Shown: positions 1 through 8,563, counted from the first letter of the stretch. The stretch: DNA of 64,000 bases from CAIMUS01 sp963708455 (GCA_963708455.1 CAVPSQ010000004.1:744001-808000), one strand, 5' to 3'. A program made the numbers and translations. The notes: generated by a model not told the origin, from the sequence alone.

Positions 1-1
1 A

Positions 2-178
2 GACTTCATGCTGAGCCAGGACGTGACGGATGCCCTGCTGCTGGATAATGGGGGCGATGTACGGCTCTATTATCGGGGGAAGTACCTGGTGGGTTCCTCG
101 GAGGGACGTTCACCGATCCGCTCAATCCTGGTGCTAGCCGGAACGGCCGTCACGAAGGGAAAGGTCACGATCTCATGA
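2..178 (+). CDS. C-terminal end of a probable phosphodiester glycosidase-like protein (5' partial)
   Basis: An open frame runs in from the left edge and stops with TGA at 176-178, giving 58 residues. The segment ALLLDNGGDVRLYY, a basic stretch and a final SPIRSILVLAG resemble the C-terminal end of phosphodiester glycosidase (NAGPA/DUF2233) domains, where a LDGGGS-like loop is followed by R-x-V-x-N-x-L-x-V. Here the loop reads LDNGGD, so the match is imperfect. The start and most of the protein lie outside the window. The family assignment is an inference from this short tail. Confidence 0.45.
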   Translation, partial: DFMLSQDVTDALLLDNGGDVRLYYRGKYLVGSSEGRSPIRSILVLAGTAVTKGKVTIS

Positions 179-241
179 GCACCGAACAATGCGGCGCTTC
201 CCCTGCGGAGGCGCCGCACAGCGTCAGACGGTACCGGTTTA

Positions 242-354
242 TATACCGCTCCTATCCGACTTATGGAATCACCGTTTCGAACCACCCCGGCGCTACGCGC
301 CACCCCTCCTTATCCAAGGAGGGGAAATGCCACAACCGGTATAGGAGCGCTATA
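242..354. repeat. Short TIR-bounded repeat element carrying a CCCCTCCTT palindrome unit
   Basis: The left end TATACCGCTCCTAT (242-255) and the right end ATAGGAGCGCTATA (341-354) are inverted repeats with one mismatch in 14. Between them lies the unit found several times in the window: a CCACCCCGGCG-type arm at 281-302, then the palindrome CCCCTCCTT...AAGGAGGGG at 303-324. The 3' portion from the palindrome to the right end recurs at 36371-36420. There is no coding capacity, and it resembles a small non-autonomous or REP-like element. It fills most of the gap between the first partial gene and the sigma-factor gene. Confidence 0.6.
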
Positions 355-434
355 GACTGTCCATCGCTTGTGGATACAGGACTTGATGGCCTCGTGATAA
401 ATTTCCAATGTTTCAAGACAGGGGGTATCTTTCA

Positions 435-1097
435 ATGAAACTGGATGAATGGCCTAACAATATCGAAGTCATTTTCCAGAAACCAGGGCGTGACTGGACG
501 AAAGACGAGCGCGAACAAGTAATTAAGTCGCTTTTCTGCACTGAGCGATTACGCAAATTGTTGACGCTCACACGGCGGCATCTTGGCCCTCCACCACCTT
601 CGCTGGCAGATACGGAAGATGTGTTCTGTGAATTTCGTGCAAGAAAATCTAAATCTACCATTTTGGATAAGGTGATCAATAATTATGCTCCTCAAGAAGG
701 TCGTTTTCTTAAGTATTTCATAACAGCTTTGAAGCGTTTTGTTCACGCTCGAGGGAAAATGATTCGTAAAAGTCATCGCCCGAATGTTTCACTGGACGAT
801 AAAGAAGGTGAATCCATAAAGTTAATACTGCCGGATCTCAATCTCAACAGTCGGCCTGACCTGGCTAATGAATATGGCGAAGCAATCAGTCACATCAACC
901 AATGTATCACCAACCACTTACCAGAAGATCAGCGAAAAACATTCGTAACCCGCTACTTTGAACTTCGCTCGTATGCCGAAATTGCTGAAGACATGAGAAT
1001 TACAGAAGCTAACGCGAGACAACTCTGTCATCGCGCGTCAGTTCATGTGAAACGGTGTCTGGAAGAGAGTTCCAAACCGGGAGGTTTCGACCAATGA
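435..1097 (+). CDS. ECF-like RNA polymerase sigma-70 family factor
   Basis: A 220-residue protein. The C-terminal part (about 155-205) is a region-4-like helix-turn-helix: LPEDQRKTFVTRYF, then YAEIAEDMRITEANARQLCHRA, where target -35 DNA is normally read. Residues about 70-125 (FLKYFITALKRFVHARGK and flanks) fit region 2. The start at 435 is preferred over an in-frame ATG at 408 because GGGGG lies about 9 bases upstream. The stop overlaps the next start (ATGA), so the two genes are translationally coupled. The next gene has a zinc-finger anti-sigma motif, so this is probably a sigma/anti-sigma pair. The target regulon is unknown. It is less GC-rich than the window average. Confidence 0.7.
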   Translation: MKLDEWPNNIEVIFQKPGRDWTKDEREQVIKSLFCTERLRKLLTLTRRHLGPPPPSLADTEDVFCEFRARKSKSTILDKVINNYAPQEGRFLKYFITALKRFVHARGKMIRKSHRPNVSLDDKEGESIKLILPDLNLNSRPDLANEYGEAISHINQCITNHLPEDQRKTFVTRYFELRSYAEIAEDMRITEANARQLCHRASVHVKRCLEESSKPGGFDQ

Positions 1098-1777
1098 AAA
1101 AACAGATTGTTGTGACAACTGAGCAATTGCAGCATGTGCTGACAGACCTGCGCAATCTAGCTACAGAACATCCCTCCGAAGAGGAGTTGACCGACTACGC
1201 TTTCGGTGACTTGACTGCCGACGAGCAACAAGGTCTGGAGACGCATCTGGCGGACTGCGGCGAATGTCGAGAGCAGGTTGCAGCCCTCAGACAGAATGCC
1301 GAACCCTGGCAAGGATCCGTCGGTGAACAGCGTCTGGCAAATCTGCGGCAGCGTTTGCTGGACATGGCAATTCCGAAGACACCAGCAACGGTAGCGGCAT
1401 CTCCTCTTGCCAAGCTGGCCGAACAACTCCGCCGGGTCACGCTACTTTTTAAGACCCTCTCCACCCCAGCCAATCTACAGGTAGCCCATGCCAAGACACC
1501 CCCACCGAAACCCGAAGACTTCCAGACGGAGGACGGTTCGCTGCGAGGACAAATGGTCTATGATGAACAAGGCAACCTCAGCATCACCCTCAGTTCCCGT
1601 GTATTGCCAGCCAACGTGAAATTACGGCTCAGTTCTTCCGGCGAGTGGCGTCGGGACGTAGTATTAACCCCCAAGCATGATCAGATCGGCGCCAAGATTA
1701 ACATCAGTGGCGCCGAGATTGCCGATAAACGCAACAAACTCGATCAGGCAATACACATTGAAGTTATTGACGAATAA
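1094..1777 (+). CDS. Zinc-finger (zf-HC2/ZAS) anti-sigma-like protein, soluble
   Basis: A 227-residue protein whose start overlaps the sigma-factor stop. Residues 26-58 form a ZAS/zf-HC2 signature: H26-P-S-E-E-E-L, then H51-L-A-D-C55-G-E-C58, the HxxxCxxC zinc motif of anti-sigma factors. Unlike most such proteins it has no hydrophobic membrane segment, so it should be cytoplasmic. Residues 80-120 are Ala/Leu-rich. The C-terminal approximately 80 residues (RGQMVYDEQGNLSITLSS onward) look like a beta-rich domain that I do not recognise. It probably holds or modulates the upstream sigma factor, and the downstream Lon-like protein may act on it. Both statements rest on gene order. Confidence 0.6.
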   Translation: MKKQIVVTTEQLQHVLTDLRNLATEHPSEEELTDYAFGDLTADEQQGLETHLADCGECREQVAALRQNAEPWQGSVGEQRLANLRQRLLDMAIPKTPATVAASPLAKLAEQLRRVTLLFKTLSTPANLQVAHAKTPPPKPEDFQTEDGSLRGQMVYDEQGNLSITLSSRVLPANVKLRLSSSGEWRRDVVLTPKHDQIGAKINISGAEIADKRNKLDQAIHIEVIDE

Positions 1778-1795
1778 CAGGAAGCGGAACAACTC

Positions 1796-2797
1796 ATGTC
1801 CAATGCTTCCCAGATGATTCTGCGCTTGGAAGACTGGTGTTACCGGGAAAGCTACTGGCCGCTGTTGTTGCAAGATAGCGCCCTCTTCGAGGGACTGCTT
1901 GCCTTGGTCGGCCAAAATCGGATACCCCAGAATCTGTTAGGCTGGGTTGCAGAAAGCCAGCAGGACTTTCCTCAAAACCCAAAGCGTTATCAAGTTGCCT
2001 GTGCACTGATCCGCTGTGCGTATCTGGCGGAACGGCTGACGAAAACGCTGAAAAGCCAGACTCAGCCATTCAGCGAAATTGATGAAGCGTTAAATGCGTT
2101 GAAAGGCACGCCTGATGAGTGCATTCCACCGGGCCAGGAAGACTGGGTACGCGGCTGTATCTACAGTTTCTTGACACCGTGGCAATGGCCGCGTCAGGTG
2201 GATATGCTAGTTGCGGCGGTGGACGGGCAAACCGGAAAAGGCTTCATCGGCGCCCTGAAATTGGAGGTGTCACCGCATGCGGTTGGATTGTCCCACTACC
2301 CCGGAGATACGCTAACAACCGGGTTTGATGGTTTCGATGATCGCTTCATCCAATCACTTCACCATGCTTGGCAAGTGGCCAACACGCTGGCTCTGGCCGG
2401 CCAGACAGACGGCGAACTGTCCTGGCGTGGTCGTTGGCGGTTTTTAGGACCGGATGGCCAGCCACGACTGGTCAACGGCGCCTCCGCCAGCGGCGCGGCA
2501 GCAGTAGGCTGGTATCACGCTCTGACCAATACCAAGCCTGATCCCGGCGTTATCGTATTGGCTGGAATAGAGGCAACGGGCGAACTGGTCGAGGTGGATG
2601 GTATTTCGGCAAAGGTTGCAGCGATTGTCGCTGAAAATGAGCGGCGGCGTTCGGCTGAAATCAATAAGCTGGGGTCTACAAAAGTTCAGTTACTAGACAC
2701 CCTGGCGGTGGTAGGTACGCTAAATCAGGCAGCAGCCGAAAAGGCGCTACAACAATACGATGAGTGTGATTTGTGCCGCGTTGTATTGATTCTTTAA
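1796..2797 (+). CDS. Lon-like S16 peptidase domain protein
   Basis: A 333-residue protein, third gene of the sigma operon, 18 bases after the previous stop. The C-terminal half resembles a Lon (S16) proteolytic domain: NGASASGAAAVGW contains the nucleophile Ser230, and GISAKVAAIVAE contains Lys273. The Ser-Lys spacing is 43 residues, the same as in classical Lon (S679/K722 in E. coli), so the catalytic dyad appears intact. There is no AAA+ ATPase module (no Walker A motif). The N-terminal approximately 130 residues are helical and unrecognised. It could degrade the anti-sigma protein to release the sigma factor, but this is inferred from position only. Start ATG with AGGAAG about 12 bases upstream. 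Confidence 0.55.
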   Translation: MSNASQMILRLEDWCYRESYWPLLLQDSALFEGLLALVGQNRIPQNLLGWVAESQQDFPQNPKRYQVACALIRCAYLAERLTKTLKSQTQPFSEIDEALNALKGTPDECIPPGQEDWVRGCIYSFLTPWQWPRQVDMLVAAVDGQTGKGFIGALKLEVSPHAVGLSHYPGDTLTTGFDGFDDRFIQSLHHAWQVANTLALAGQTDGELSWRGRWRFLGPDGQPRLVNGASASGAAAVGWYHALTNTKPDPGVIVLAGIEATGELVEVDGISAKVAAIVAENERRRSAEINKLGSTKVQLLDTLAVVGTLNQAAAEKALQQYDECDLCRVVLIL

Positions 2798-2903
2798 CTT
2801 GACAATACCCTTAAAAAGGCATCCCGAAAGGCGTCTTTCATCGCCATAGGCACACCCACTCCGCCTTATCCTGACAGCCTCTGGATTCAGCCGAGGTGCT
2901 GTC

Positions 2904-3551
2904 ATGTGGGAGATCTACTCCATCGGCGATTCCGCCTTCCTGGCGATGATCCTGAACGGCGTGGCCATGATCGCGGGTTCCGGCTCGCTGGCCAAGCTCG
3001 CCTCTATCGGTTTTCTGCTGGCGATCTTCGTTACCGCCTTCCAGGGACTCATGGCCGAAGGGGGGCCGCGTTTTCCGTATCAACGGGTGCTGGTGGCGAT
3101 GGTGGTGTACGCCATGCTGTATGGCCCCTCTGCCCGAGTCGCTGTCGAAGACGGCTATACCGAGTCGGTCACGACGCCCGCACGGTGATGCTCAACAACG
3201 TCCTGGCGGGTCTCTACCTACAGGGCATCCGCGCCAAGCATATCTTCCGGGGCGATGTCGCTTCGGCGCTGGTCAGCGAATCGGCCATCGCCCAGCGGAA
3301 CGTGCAGTGGGCGGACCGAGCGCACGTTGTTCATGCGGATGGTGCGCCCCATGCTGGCGGCCATCGAGGGGCTGATGTATGCGGTCACGCCGCTGCTCGC
3401 TTTTCTGATCGCCCTCAACGGCTATGGGCTGGGACTGGTCGGCCAGTACCTGATGATGGTGCTGTGGATTCAACTGTGGCTGCCGGTCATGGCGATTATC
3501 AATCTCTACATCAATCTGGTTGCCCTGCATGGTCTGGAAGATCCGCTATAA
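2904..3551 (+). pseudogene. Decayed conjugative-transfer TraG N-terminal region
   Basis: The first frame (2904-3188) encodes MWEIYSIGDSAFLAMILNGV and a membrane-spanning stretch, typical of the N-terminus of TraG-type mating-pair stabilisation proteins of integrative conjugative elements. The homology then moves to another frame (about 3189-3320, with LNNVLAGLYLQGI) and returns to the first (about 3320-3551: MLAAIEGLMYAVTPLLAFL, then LWIQLWLPVMAIINLYI). At least two frameshifts are present, and the total is far shorter than an intact TraG of about 900 residues or more, so it is truncated. No other conjugation genes are present. It is probably a scar of a lost integrative element. Confidence 0.65.
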
Positions 3552-3675
3552 CGCTAACTTTCCAAGTCGTGTCAAGTCAATCCAATATCCGCAATCCGCC
3601 AATCAAGCGCCGGCTTACCCCGTGGTTGCCAGGCGGCAGAAATGAGGGCAGACATACCGGGTGCTCCGGATTCGT

Positions 3676-4788
3676 TCAGGATATTTGCAGTAAGCCGGCT
3701 ACCTGCCCGGCGATGGCCAGACAGGCGGTCAGCCCCGGCGATTCGATGCCGAACAGATTGACCAGACCCTGAACGCCATGCGCCGCCGGTCCCTGGATCA
3801 TAAAGTCCGCCGCCGGCTGGCCGGGTCCTTGTAGCTTGGGACGGATGCCGGCATAACCGGGTTGCAGAGCGCCGTCCTGCAACGCCGGCCAGTACCGCCG
3901 GATAGCCGCGTAGAACACCTCGGCACGGCGCGGATCGACGCGATAGTCGATGCTGTCCACCCATTCCACATCCGGTCCGAAGCGGGCCTGTCCGCCCAGA
4001 TCCACAGTGACATGGACGCCCAGACTGGCCTGCTCCGGCAGTGGATAGATCAGACTGTTGAAGGGCGAGCGACCGGACAGGACGAAATAATTGCCCTTGG
4101 CATAGTAACGACCCGGCGTCTGCTCCAGCGGAAAACCGCGCAGACTGCGGGCTACCTGGACGGCGTGCAGACCGGCACTGTTGATCACCGTGCGGGCGAG
4201 CACGCGAAGGGGATCGGTGCCGCCGATATTCAGGGCGATGCCATCGGTTAACACGGTGCCTCCGTCCACCGGGCTGCGCAATACGAACAGGGCGCCGGCG
4301 CGCTCGGCGTCCGCCTGCAAAGCCAGCATTAACGCATGGCTGTCGAGGATGCCGGTGGACGGCGAGTGCAGCGCCGCGACGCAGCGCACGGCCGGCTCCA
4401 GCGCCTGCACCTGAGTGGAGGTCAGCCATTGCAGATCGACAACGCCGTTACCCACCGCCTGGGTGTACAGTGCTTTGAGGGTGGCGAGCTGCGGTGGGGC
4501 CGTGGCGACCAGCAGCTTGCCGCAAACCCGGTGAGGGATACGGCGCTCGCGGCAGTAACGGTACAGCGCCTGCCGGCCAGCGACGCAGCAGCGCGCTTTC
4601 AGGCTGTCTTGCGGATAGTAAATTCCGGCGTGGATCACGGCGCTGTTGCGGGAAGAAGTGGCCGTGCCGATGGCGTCAGCCGCCTCCACCACGATCACCT
4701 CGCGCCCCGCCCGCGCCAGCGCCCGCGCCGTCGCCAGCCCGATGACGCCGGCGCCGATGACCACGCAATCCACCCGTTCCGTAGTCAC
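3676..4788 (-). CDS. FAD-dependent oxidoreductase, L-2-hydroxyglutarate oxidase (LhgO)-like
   Basis: A 370-residue flavoprotein of the DAO family. The N-terminal dinucleotide-binding fold shows VIGAGVIGLATARALA (about 10-25), then GTATSSRNSAVIHAGIYY, a conserved block of L-2-hydroxyglutarate dehydrogenases/oxidases. The C-terminal GYAGIRPKLQGPG and FGIESPGLTACLAIA segments are also typical of this family. LhgO oxidises L-2-hydroxyglutarate to 2-oxoglutarate and passes electrons to the quinone pool. The exact substrate is inferred from family resemblance; another 2-hydroxyacid or amino-acid oxidase is possible. It lies convergent with nothing and just downstream of an ABC exporter on the same strand, with only 6 bases between them. 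Confidence 0.75.
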   Translation of the reverse strand: MTTERVDCVVIGAGVIGLATARALARAGREVIVVEAADAIGTATSSRNSAVIHAGIYYPQDSLKARCCVAGRQALYRYCRERRIPHRVCGKLLVATAPPQLATLKALYTQAVGNGVVDLQWLTSTQVQALEPAVRCVAALHSPSTGILDSHALMLALQADAERAGALFVLRSPVDGGTVLTDGIALNIGGTDPLRVLARTVINSAGLHAVQVARSLRGFPLEQTPGRYYAKGNYFVLSGRSPFNSLIYPLPEQASLGVHVTVDLGGQARFGPDVEWVDSIDYRVDPRRAEVFYAAIRRYWPALQDGALQPGYAGIRPKLQGPGQPAADFMIQGPAAHGVQGLVNLFGIESPGLTACLAIAGQVAGLLQIS

Positions 4789-4794
4789 CGCCGT

Positions 4795-5592
4795 TCATTC
4801 CCCCATTTGCAACAGCAATCCCCGTTGTCGGGCGATATGGAAACTGAACAGGAATAGGCCCACCCCTAAGCCCAGATAGACAGCGTTCAGCGCCAGCGCG
4901 TACAGCAGTTGATCGAGCCGGAACGTATGCTCCAGCAGCACCGCTCGCATGCCTTCGAATACGTGGCTGGAGGGCAGCGCCAGCGCCAGCGGCTGCAACC
5001 AGTGCGGCAGGATGGCGATCGGATAGTAAATGCCACTGATCGGCGCCAGTGCGAAGATAGCGATCCAGGCGATGCTTTCCGCGCCCAGCCCGTAGCGCAA
5101 CACCAGCGCTGCCACCATCAGGCCCACGGACCAGCCCATGACCACGAGATTGATGAAGAAACCAGCCAGCGGCGGCCCAATGCTGAAGATGGAATAGCCG
5201 TAGAAAGGAATGGCCAGCAGCGCCGCCACCCCGACCCCGATCAGGGTGCGGATCAGGCTGATAGTCATCAGCGCTATGATCAGTTCATAAGGCCGCAGCG
5301 GGCTGACGAACAGATGCCCCAGGTTGCGGGAATACAATTCCTCGAAAAATACGATGGAGATCCCCAACTGGCTGCGAAACAGCACGTCCCACAGCAACAC
5401 CCCGGCGATTAGCAGGCCAGCCGCCTTGCTGAGCAGGGTGCTGCTGGTCATGAAGTACTGGGTGATAAAACCCCACAGGATCACCTGCACCGTGGGCCAG
5501 TAGGCCAGTTCCACCAGCCGCAGCCAGGAACTGCGCAGCAGATAGGCATAGCGCAACACCATCGCGCCGATGCGGCGCAGCGATAGGCTCAT
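4795..5592 (-). CDS. ABC-2 type transporter permease
   Basis: A 265-residue integral membrane protein with about six hydrophobic segments, of the ABC-2 (NodJ/YadH-like) permease class. Conserved features include ELYSRNLGHLFVSPLRPYE in the first half and ISGIYYPIAILPHWLQPLA near the end, where ABC-2 exporters have a P-x-x-x-L-P-x-x-L motif. The chosen start at 5592 gives an ATGA overlap with the ATPase gene; a longer frame to 5736 would run through that gene and is less likely. With the ATPase it should form an exporter (two permeases plus two ATPases). The substrate cannot be told from sequence. Confidence 0.82.
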   Translation of the reverse strand: MSLSLRRIGAMVLRYAYLLRSSWLRLVELAYWPTVQVILWGFITQYFMTSSTLLSKAAGLLIAGVLLWDVLFRSQLGISIVFFEELYSRNLGHLFVSPLRPYELIIALMTISLIRTLIGVGVAALLAIPFYGYSIFSIGPPLAGFFINLVVMGWSVGLMVAALVLRYGLGAESIAWIAIFALAPISGIYYPIAILPHWLQPLALALPSSHVFEGMRAVLLEHTFRLDQLLYALALNAVYLGLGVGLFLFSFHIARQRGLLLQMGE

Positions 5593-6338
5593 AGCGCCAC
5601 CTCGCCGCTCTGGATGCCGCGCGCGATGTCCAGAAACACTTCCTCCATGTCCTGTCGCCCGTAGCGGCGGATCAGATCGTGGGGCGCGCCGGCAGCGACG
5701 ATGTGGCCGCTGCGCATCATGATGACCTGATCGCACAGCCGCTCCACTTCGCTCATGTTATGGGAGGCGAGCAACAGAGTGGCGCCGCTGCGGGACTGAT
5801 AATCCTGCAGTGTGCTGCGCATCCGGTCGGCGGTGTCCGGGTCCAGCGAGGCGGTCGGCTCATCCAGCAGCAGCAGTTCCGGTTCGTTCAACAGTGCCTT
5901 GGCGAGCGCCACGCGGGTTTTCTGGCCGGCGGACAGGGTGCGGTAAGGCCGGTCGAAGAAGGCGGCGATATCCAGTTCGCGACCCAGCGCATCCAGGCGT
6001 TGCCTGACCTTGCGCACCCCGTACAGGCGGGCGTAAACGGTCAAATTCTGGGCCACCGTCAGGCGGTGCGGCAGATCGACATAGGGCGAGGAAAAGTTCA
6101 GCCGGGTCAGCACCCGGTAGCGATGGCGCAGCATGTCTTCGCCCAGGACGGCGATCCGGCCGCGGGTTGGCAGCAGCAGTCCCAGCAGCATGGCGATGGT
6201 GGTCGTCTTGCCGGCGCCGTTGCCGCCCAGCAGCGCGCAGGTGCTGCCGCGCTGCACCTGGAAGCTGATGCCGTCCACGGCCTTGACCGGGCCATAATGT
6301 TTATAGAGGTCTTCAACCTCGATAACCGTTTCAGTCAT
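5589..6338 (-). CDS. ABC transporter ATP-binding protein
   Basis: A 249-residue nucleotide-binding subunit. Walker A GGNGAGKTTT, signature LSAGQKTRVALAKAL, Walker B LLLLDEPTASLD and the switch His in LLASHNMSEVERLC are all present. The D-loop follows Walker B directly. A CcmA/multidrug-type NBD is typical with ABC-2 permeases. The stop overlaps the permease start by four bases (ATGA), so the two are co-translated. The start at 6338 (MTETVIEVEDLYKHYG) is chosen because the homologous fold begins there; an ATG at 6362 adds eight residues. Upstream lies an inverted-repeat element (6369-6627), so any promoter is either inside or replaced by that element. Confidence 0.85.
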   Translation of the reverse strand: MTETVIEVEDLYKHYGPVKAVDGISFQVQRGSTCALLGGNGAGKTTTIAMLLGLLLPTRGRIAVLGEDMLRHRYRVLTRLNFSSPYVDLPHRLTVAQNLTVYARLYGVRKVRQRLDALGRELDIAAFFDRPYRTLSAGQKTRVALAKALLNEPELLLLDEPTASLDPDTADRMRSTLQDYQSRSGATLLLASHNMSEVERLCDQVIMMRSGHIVAAGAPHDLIRRYGRQDMEEVFLDIARGIQSGEVAL

Positions 6339-6368
6339 GATGTCTGTTATAGCCGTCCTCAATGCGGA

Positions 6369-6627
6369 CTAGAGCGCTGACCGGTTTGTATGGCAAGTCA
6401 TAAGCCAGGATAAGGCCGCAGCCCGCTTCCAGCATCGTCGCGAGATCGGGACTGAGTCCTGGGAGCGCCGGCGTCCTCGCCGGCCAGGACGTGGACGGGA
6501 CCACCGTCCGCTCCAGGCAAACCCAGCCGTCGCGGTGGTCCTGTCGGAGCCGGCGGGGACGCCGGCGCTCCCAGGCCGTTTCCGGCTGCTTGATTGGCCA
6601 CGTAGTTCAAACCGGTCAACGCTCTAG
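6369..6627. mobile_element. MITE-like inverted-repeat element, copy 1 (about 259 bp)
   Basis: The ends CTAGAGCGCTGACCGGTTTG (6369-6388) and CAAACCGGTCAACGCTCTAG (6608-6627) are inverted repeats differing at one position. The interior includes two smaller GC-rich inverted blocks (TGGGAGCGCCGGCG near 6460 and CGCCGGCGCTCCCA near 6560). A second copy lies in opposite orientation at 42201-42462; the internal GGCAAGTCATAAGCC segment matches its counterpart there. There is no open frame of note. It is probably a non-autonomous element mobilised by a transposase supplied elsewhere. It occupies almost the whole gap between the ABC ATPase and the quinone oxidoreductase. Confidence 0.7.
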
Positions 6628-6687
6628 GTCGCCATGGTTCGTCATTCCGGCATTCCGGCAGCGGACCGAGCTTCGCTGGAGACCGTG

Positions 6688-7659
6688 TTAGCGCACCTTG
6701 ATAACCACTTTGCCGGTGGTTCGCCGGGCCAGCAATTCCGCCAGTGCCTGCGGGGCCTGTTGCAGTGGAAAAGTCTGGGAAACATGCGGTTTGAGCTTGC
6801 CCTGGGTATACCAGTCGAGCAGTTCGCTCAAGGAGCGGTGCAGCAGTTCAGGATTGTGTTGCAGATAGGCTCCCCAATACAGACCGATGACGGAACAATT
6901 TTTGACCAGCAGAATATTGGCCGGCGGCTGGGGCACCTTGCCGCTGGCGAAGCCGATGGCCAGAATCCGTCCCTCCCAGTTGATACAGCGCAGTGAGGCG
7001 TCGAACAGCTCGCCGCCAACCGGATCGTAGACCACATCCGCGCCGCCCAGCGCCTTGACCCGCTCTTTCACATCTTCCCGGGACACGTCGATCAGATGAT
7101 CCGCCCCGCGCCCGGCGGCGATTTGCAATTTATCCGGGCTGCTGGCCGTGGCGATGACAGTGGCGCCCAAGGCTTTGCCGATCTCCACTGCCGTCAGACC
7201 GACACCGCCGCCCGCGCCGTGCACCAGTAGATTCTCGCCGGCCTTGAGCTGTGCCCGATGGGTCAGCGCCATATGGGAAGTGCCGTAGGCCACCGCAAAG
7301 CCCGCCGCCGTGACGAAATCCATCTGTGCCGGCAGGGGAACCACGGCTACCGCGGGAGCGACCACTTCTTCGGCATAGCCGCCATAGGACAGCACTGCCA
7401 GCACCCGTTCGCCCGGCTGCAGGCCGGTTACTCCGGCACCGCAGTCCAGCACCTCGCCGGCGATTTCCATGCCCGGCGAGAACGGCGGTTCGGGTCGCAC
7501 CTGGTAGTTGCCTTGAATCAGCAAGCTGTCGGCAAAATTGACCCCACAGGCATGGATGGCGATGCCCACCTGTCCCGGTCCGGGACGGGGACTGTCCAGT
7601 GTTTCCAGGGACAGCGCCTCCGGCGTCGCTCCCAAGGTGGTGCATACAATGGCTTTCAT
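6688..7659 (-). CDS. NADPH:quinone oxidoreductase-like zinc-independent MDR protein
   Basis: A 323-residue medium-chain dehydrogenase/reductase of the quinone oxidoreductase (QOR) type. The N-terminal GroES-like domain has GxxPEALSLETLDSPRPGPGQV, and the Rossmann domain has LVHGAGGGVGLTAVEIGKALGA, the AxGGVG motif for NADPH. The cysteines that bind zinc in alcohol dehydrogenases are absent, as expected for QORs. The start at 7659 (MKAIVCTTLGA) is the family start; the longer frame to 7824 runs into the divergent cysQ gene. It reduces quinones or enones by one or two electrons; the true substrate is unknown. It is transcribed divergently from cysQ, with about 98 bases between the starts. Confidence 0.8.
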   Translation of the reverse strand: MKAIVCTTLGATPEALSLETLDSPRPGPGQVGIAIHACGVNFADSLLIQGNYQVRPEPPFSPGMEIAGEVLDCGAGVTGLQPGERVLAVLSYGGYAEEVVAPAVAVVPLPAQMDFVTAAGFAVAYGTSHMALTHRAQLKAGENLLVHGAGGGVGLTAVEIGKALGATVIATASSPDKLQIAAGRGADHLIDVSREDVKERVKALGGADVVYDPVGGELFDASLRCINWEGRILAIGFASGKVPQPPANILLVKNCSVIGLYWGAYLQHNPELLHRSLSELLDWYTQGKLKPHVSQTFPLQQAPQALAELLARRTTGKVVIKVR

Positions 7660-7756
7660 GATCGTGCTCTCTTGCTGTGGATGGCCGAACCGTTGGTTCA
7701 ATCCGCCGGTTCGATACGTTAACATGCCCGCTTTGCCTAAAGAGATCCTGCTACTT

Positions 7757-8563
7757 ATGTCTATCGATACAGCCGCTCTACTGCCGCCGGTCACCGCTCT
7801 TGCCAGGGCAGCCGGCGCCCGCATTATGGAGATTTATAGCACCGCTTTCCAGGTGCAGGAGAAGGAGGATAACAGTCCCCTGACCGCCGCCGATCTGGCT
7901 TCCCATAAGACTATCACGACTGGCTTGCAGCAGCTCACCCCTCACCTTCCCATTCTATCGGAAGAATCTGCCGCCACGCCTTTCGCCGAGCGCAGTCGCT
8001 GGACGTGCTTCTGGCTGGTGGACCCGTTGGACGGCACCAAAGAATTCATCAAGCGCAACGGCGAATTCACCGTCAATATCGCCCTGATCGACCACTATGA
8101 GCCGGTGCTGGGCGTGGTCTACATTCCGGCGACCGGATTGTGCTACTTGGCGGCCCGCGGCCAGGGCGCCTTCCGGCAGGACGCTGAGGGGACGGCGCAA
8201 CCCATCCATGTCAGTCCCCTGGGTGCGGCCCCGGTGCGGGTGGTCGGCAGCCGTTCGCACGCCGGCAAGAGCCTGGAAGATTACCTGGCCCGGCTCGGTG
8301 AACATACGCTGGTCTCCATCGGCAGCGCCCTCAAGCTCTGTCTGGTGGCGGAAGGCAAGGCCAATATCTATCCCCGCCTGGGTCTTACCTCCGAATGGGA
8401 CACCGCCGCTGCCCAGTGCGTGGTCGAGGAAGCCGGCGGCCGGGTGATCGATCTGGCTGGCGCACGGCTGGCTTACAACAAGGAATCCGTGCTCAACCCG
8501 CATTTTCTAGTGTTCGGCGACCGCGGCCGGGACTGGCGCGCCTACCTGCCGCAACAGGCTTGA
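7757..8563 (+). CDS. cysQ: 3'(2'),5'-bisphosphate nucleotidase CysQ
   Basis: A 268-residue inositol monophosphatase-superfamily enzyme. The metal- and phosphate-binding motifs are complete: ILSEES, then WLVDPLDGTKEFIKRNGEF, and near the end SEWDTAAAQCVVEEAGG. CysQ removes the 3' phosphate from adenosine 3',5'-bisphosphate, a by-product of sulfate assimilation, giving AMP. It depends on Mg2+ and is inhibited by Li+ in known members. The chosen ATG at 7757 gives a normal length; an ATG at 7724 is possible. It is followed 67 bases later by htpG on the same strand. No other cys genes are in the window. Confidence 0.88.
   Translation: MSIDTAALLPPVTALARAAGARIMEIYSTAFQVQEKEDNSPLTAADLASHKTITTGLQQLTPHLPILSEESAATPFAERSRWTCFWLVDPLDGTKEFIKRNGEFTVNIALIDHYEPVLGVVYIPATGLCYLAARGQGAFRQDAEGTAQPIHVSPLGAAPVRVVGSRSHAGKSLEDYLARLGEHTLVSIGSALKLCLVAEGKANIYPRLGLTSEWDTAAAQCVVEEAGGRVIDLAGARLAYNKESVLNPHFLVFGDRGRDWRAYLPQQA

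Noticed and set aside
2906..3772. 288-residue frame overlapping the traG remnant
   Set aside because: Mostly Arg/Gly/Ala-rich shadow translation; only its middle part carries traG homology because of the frameshifts.
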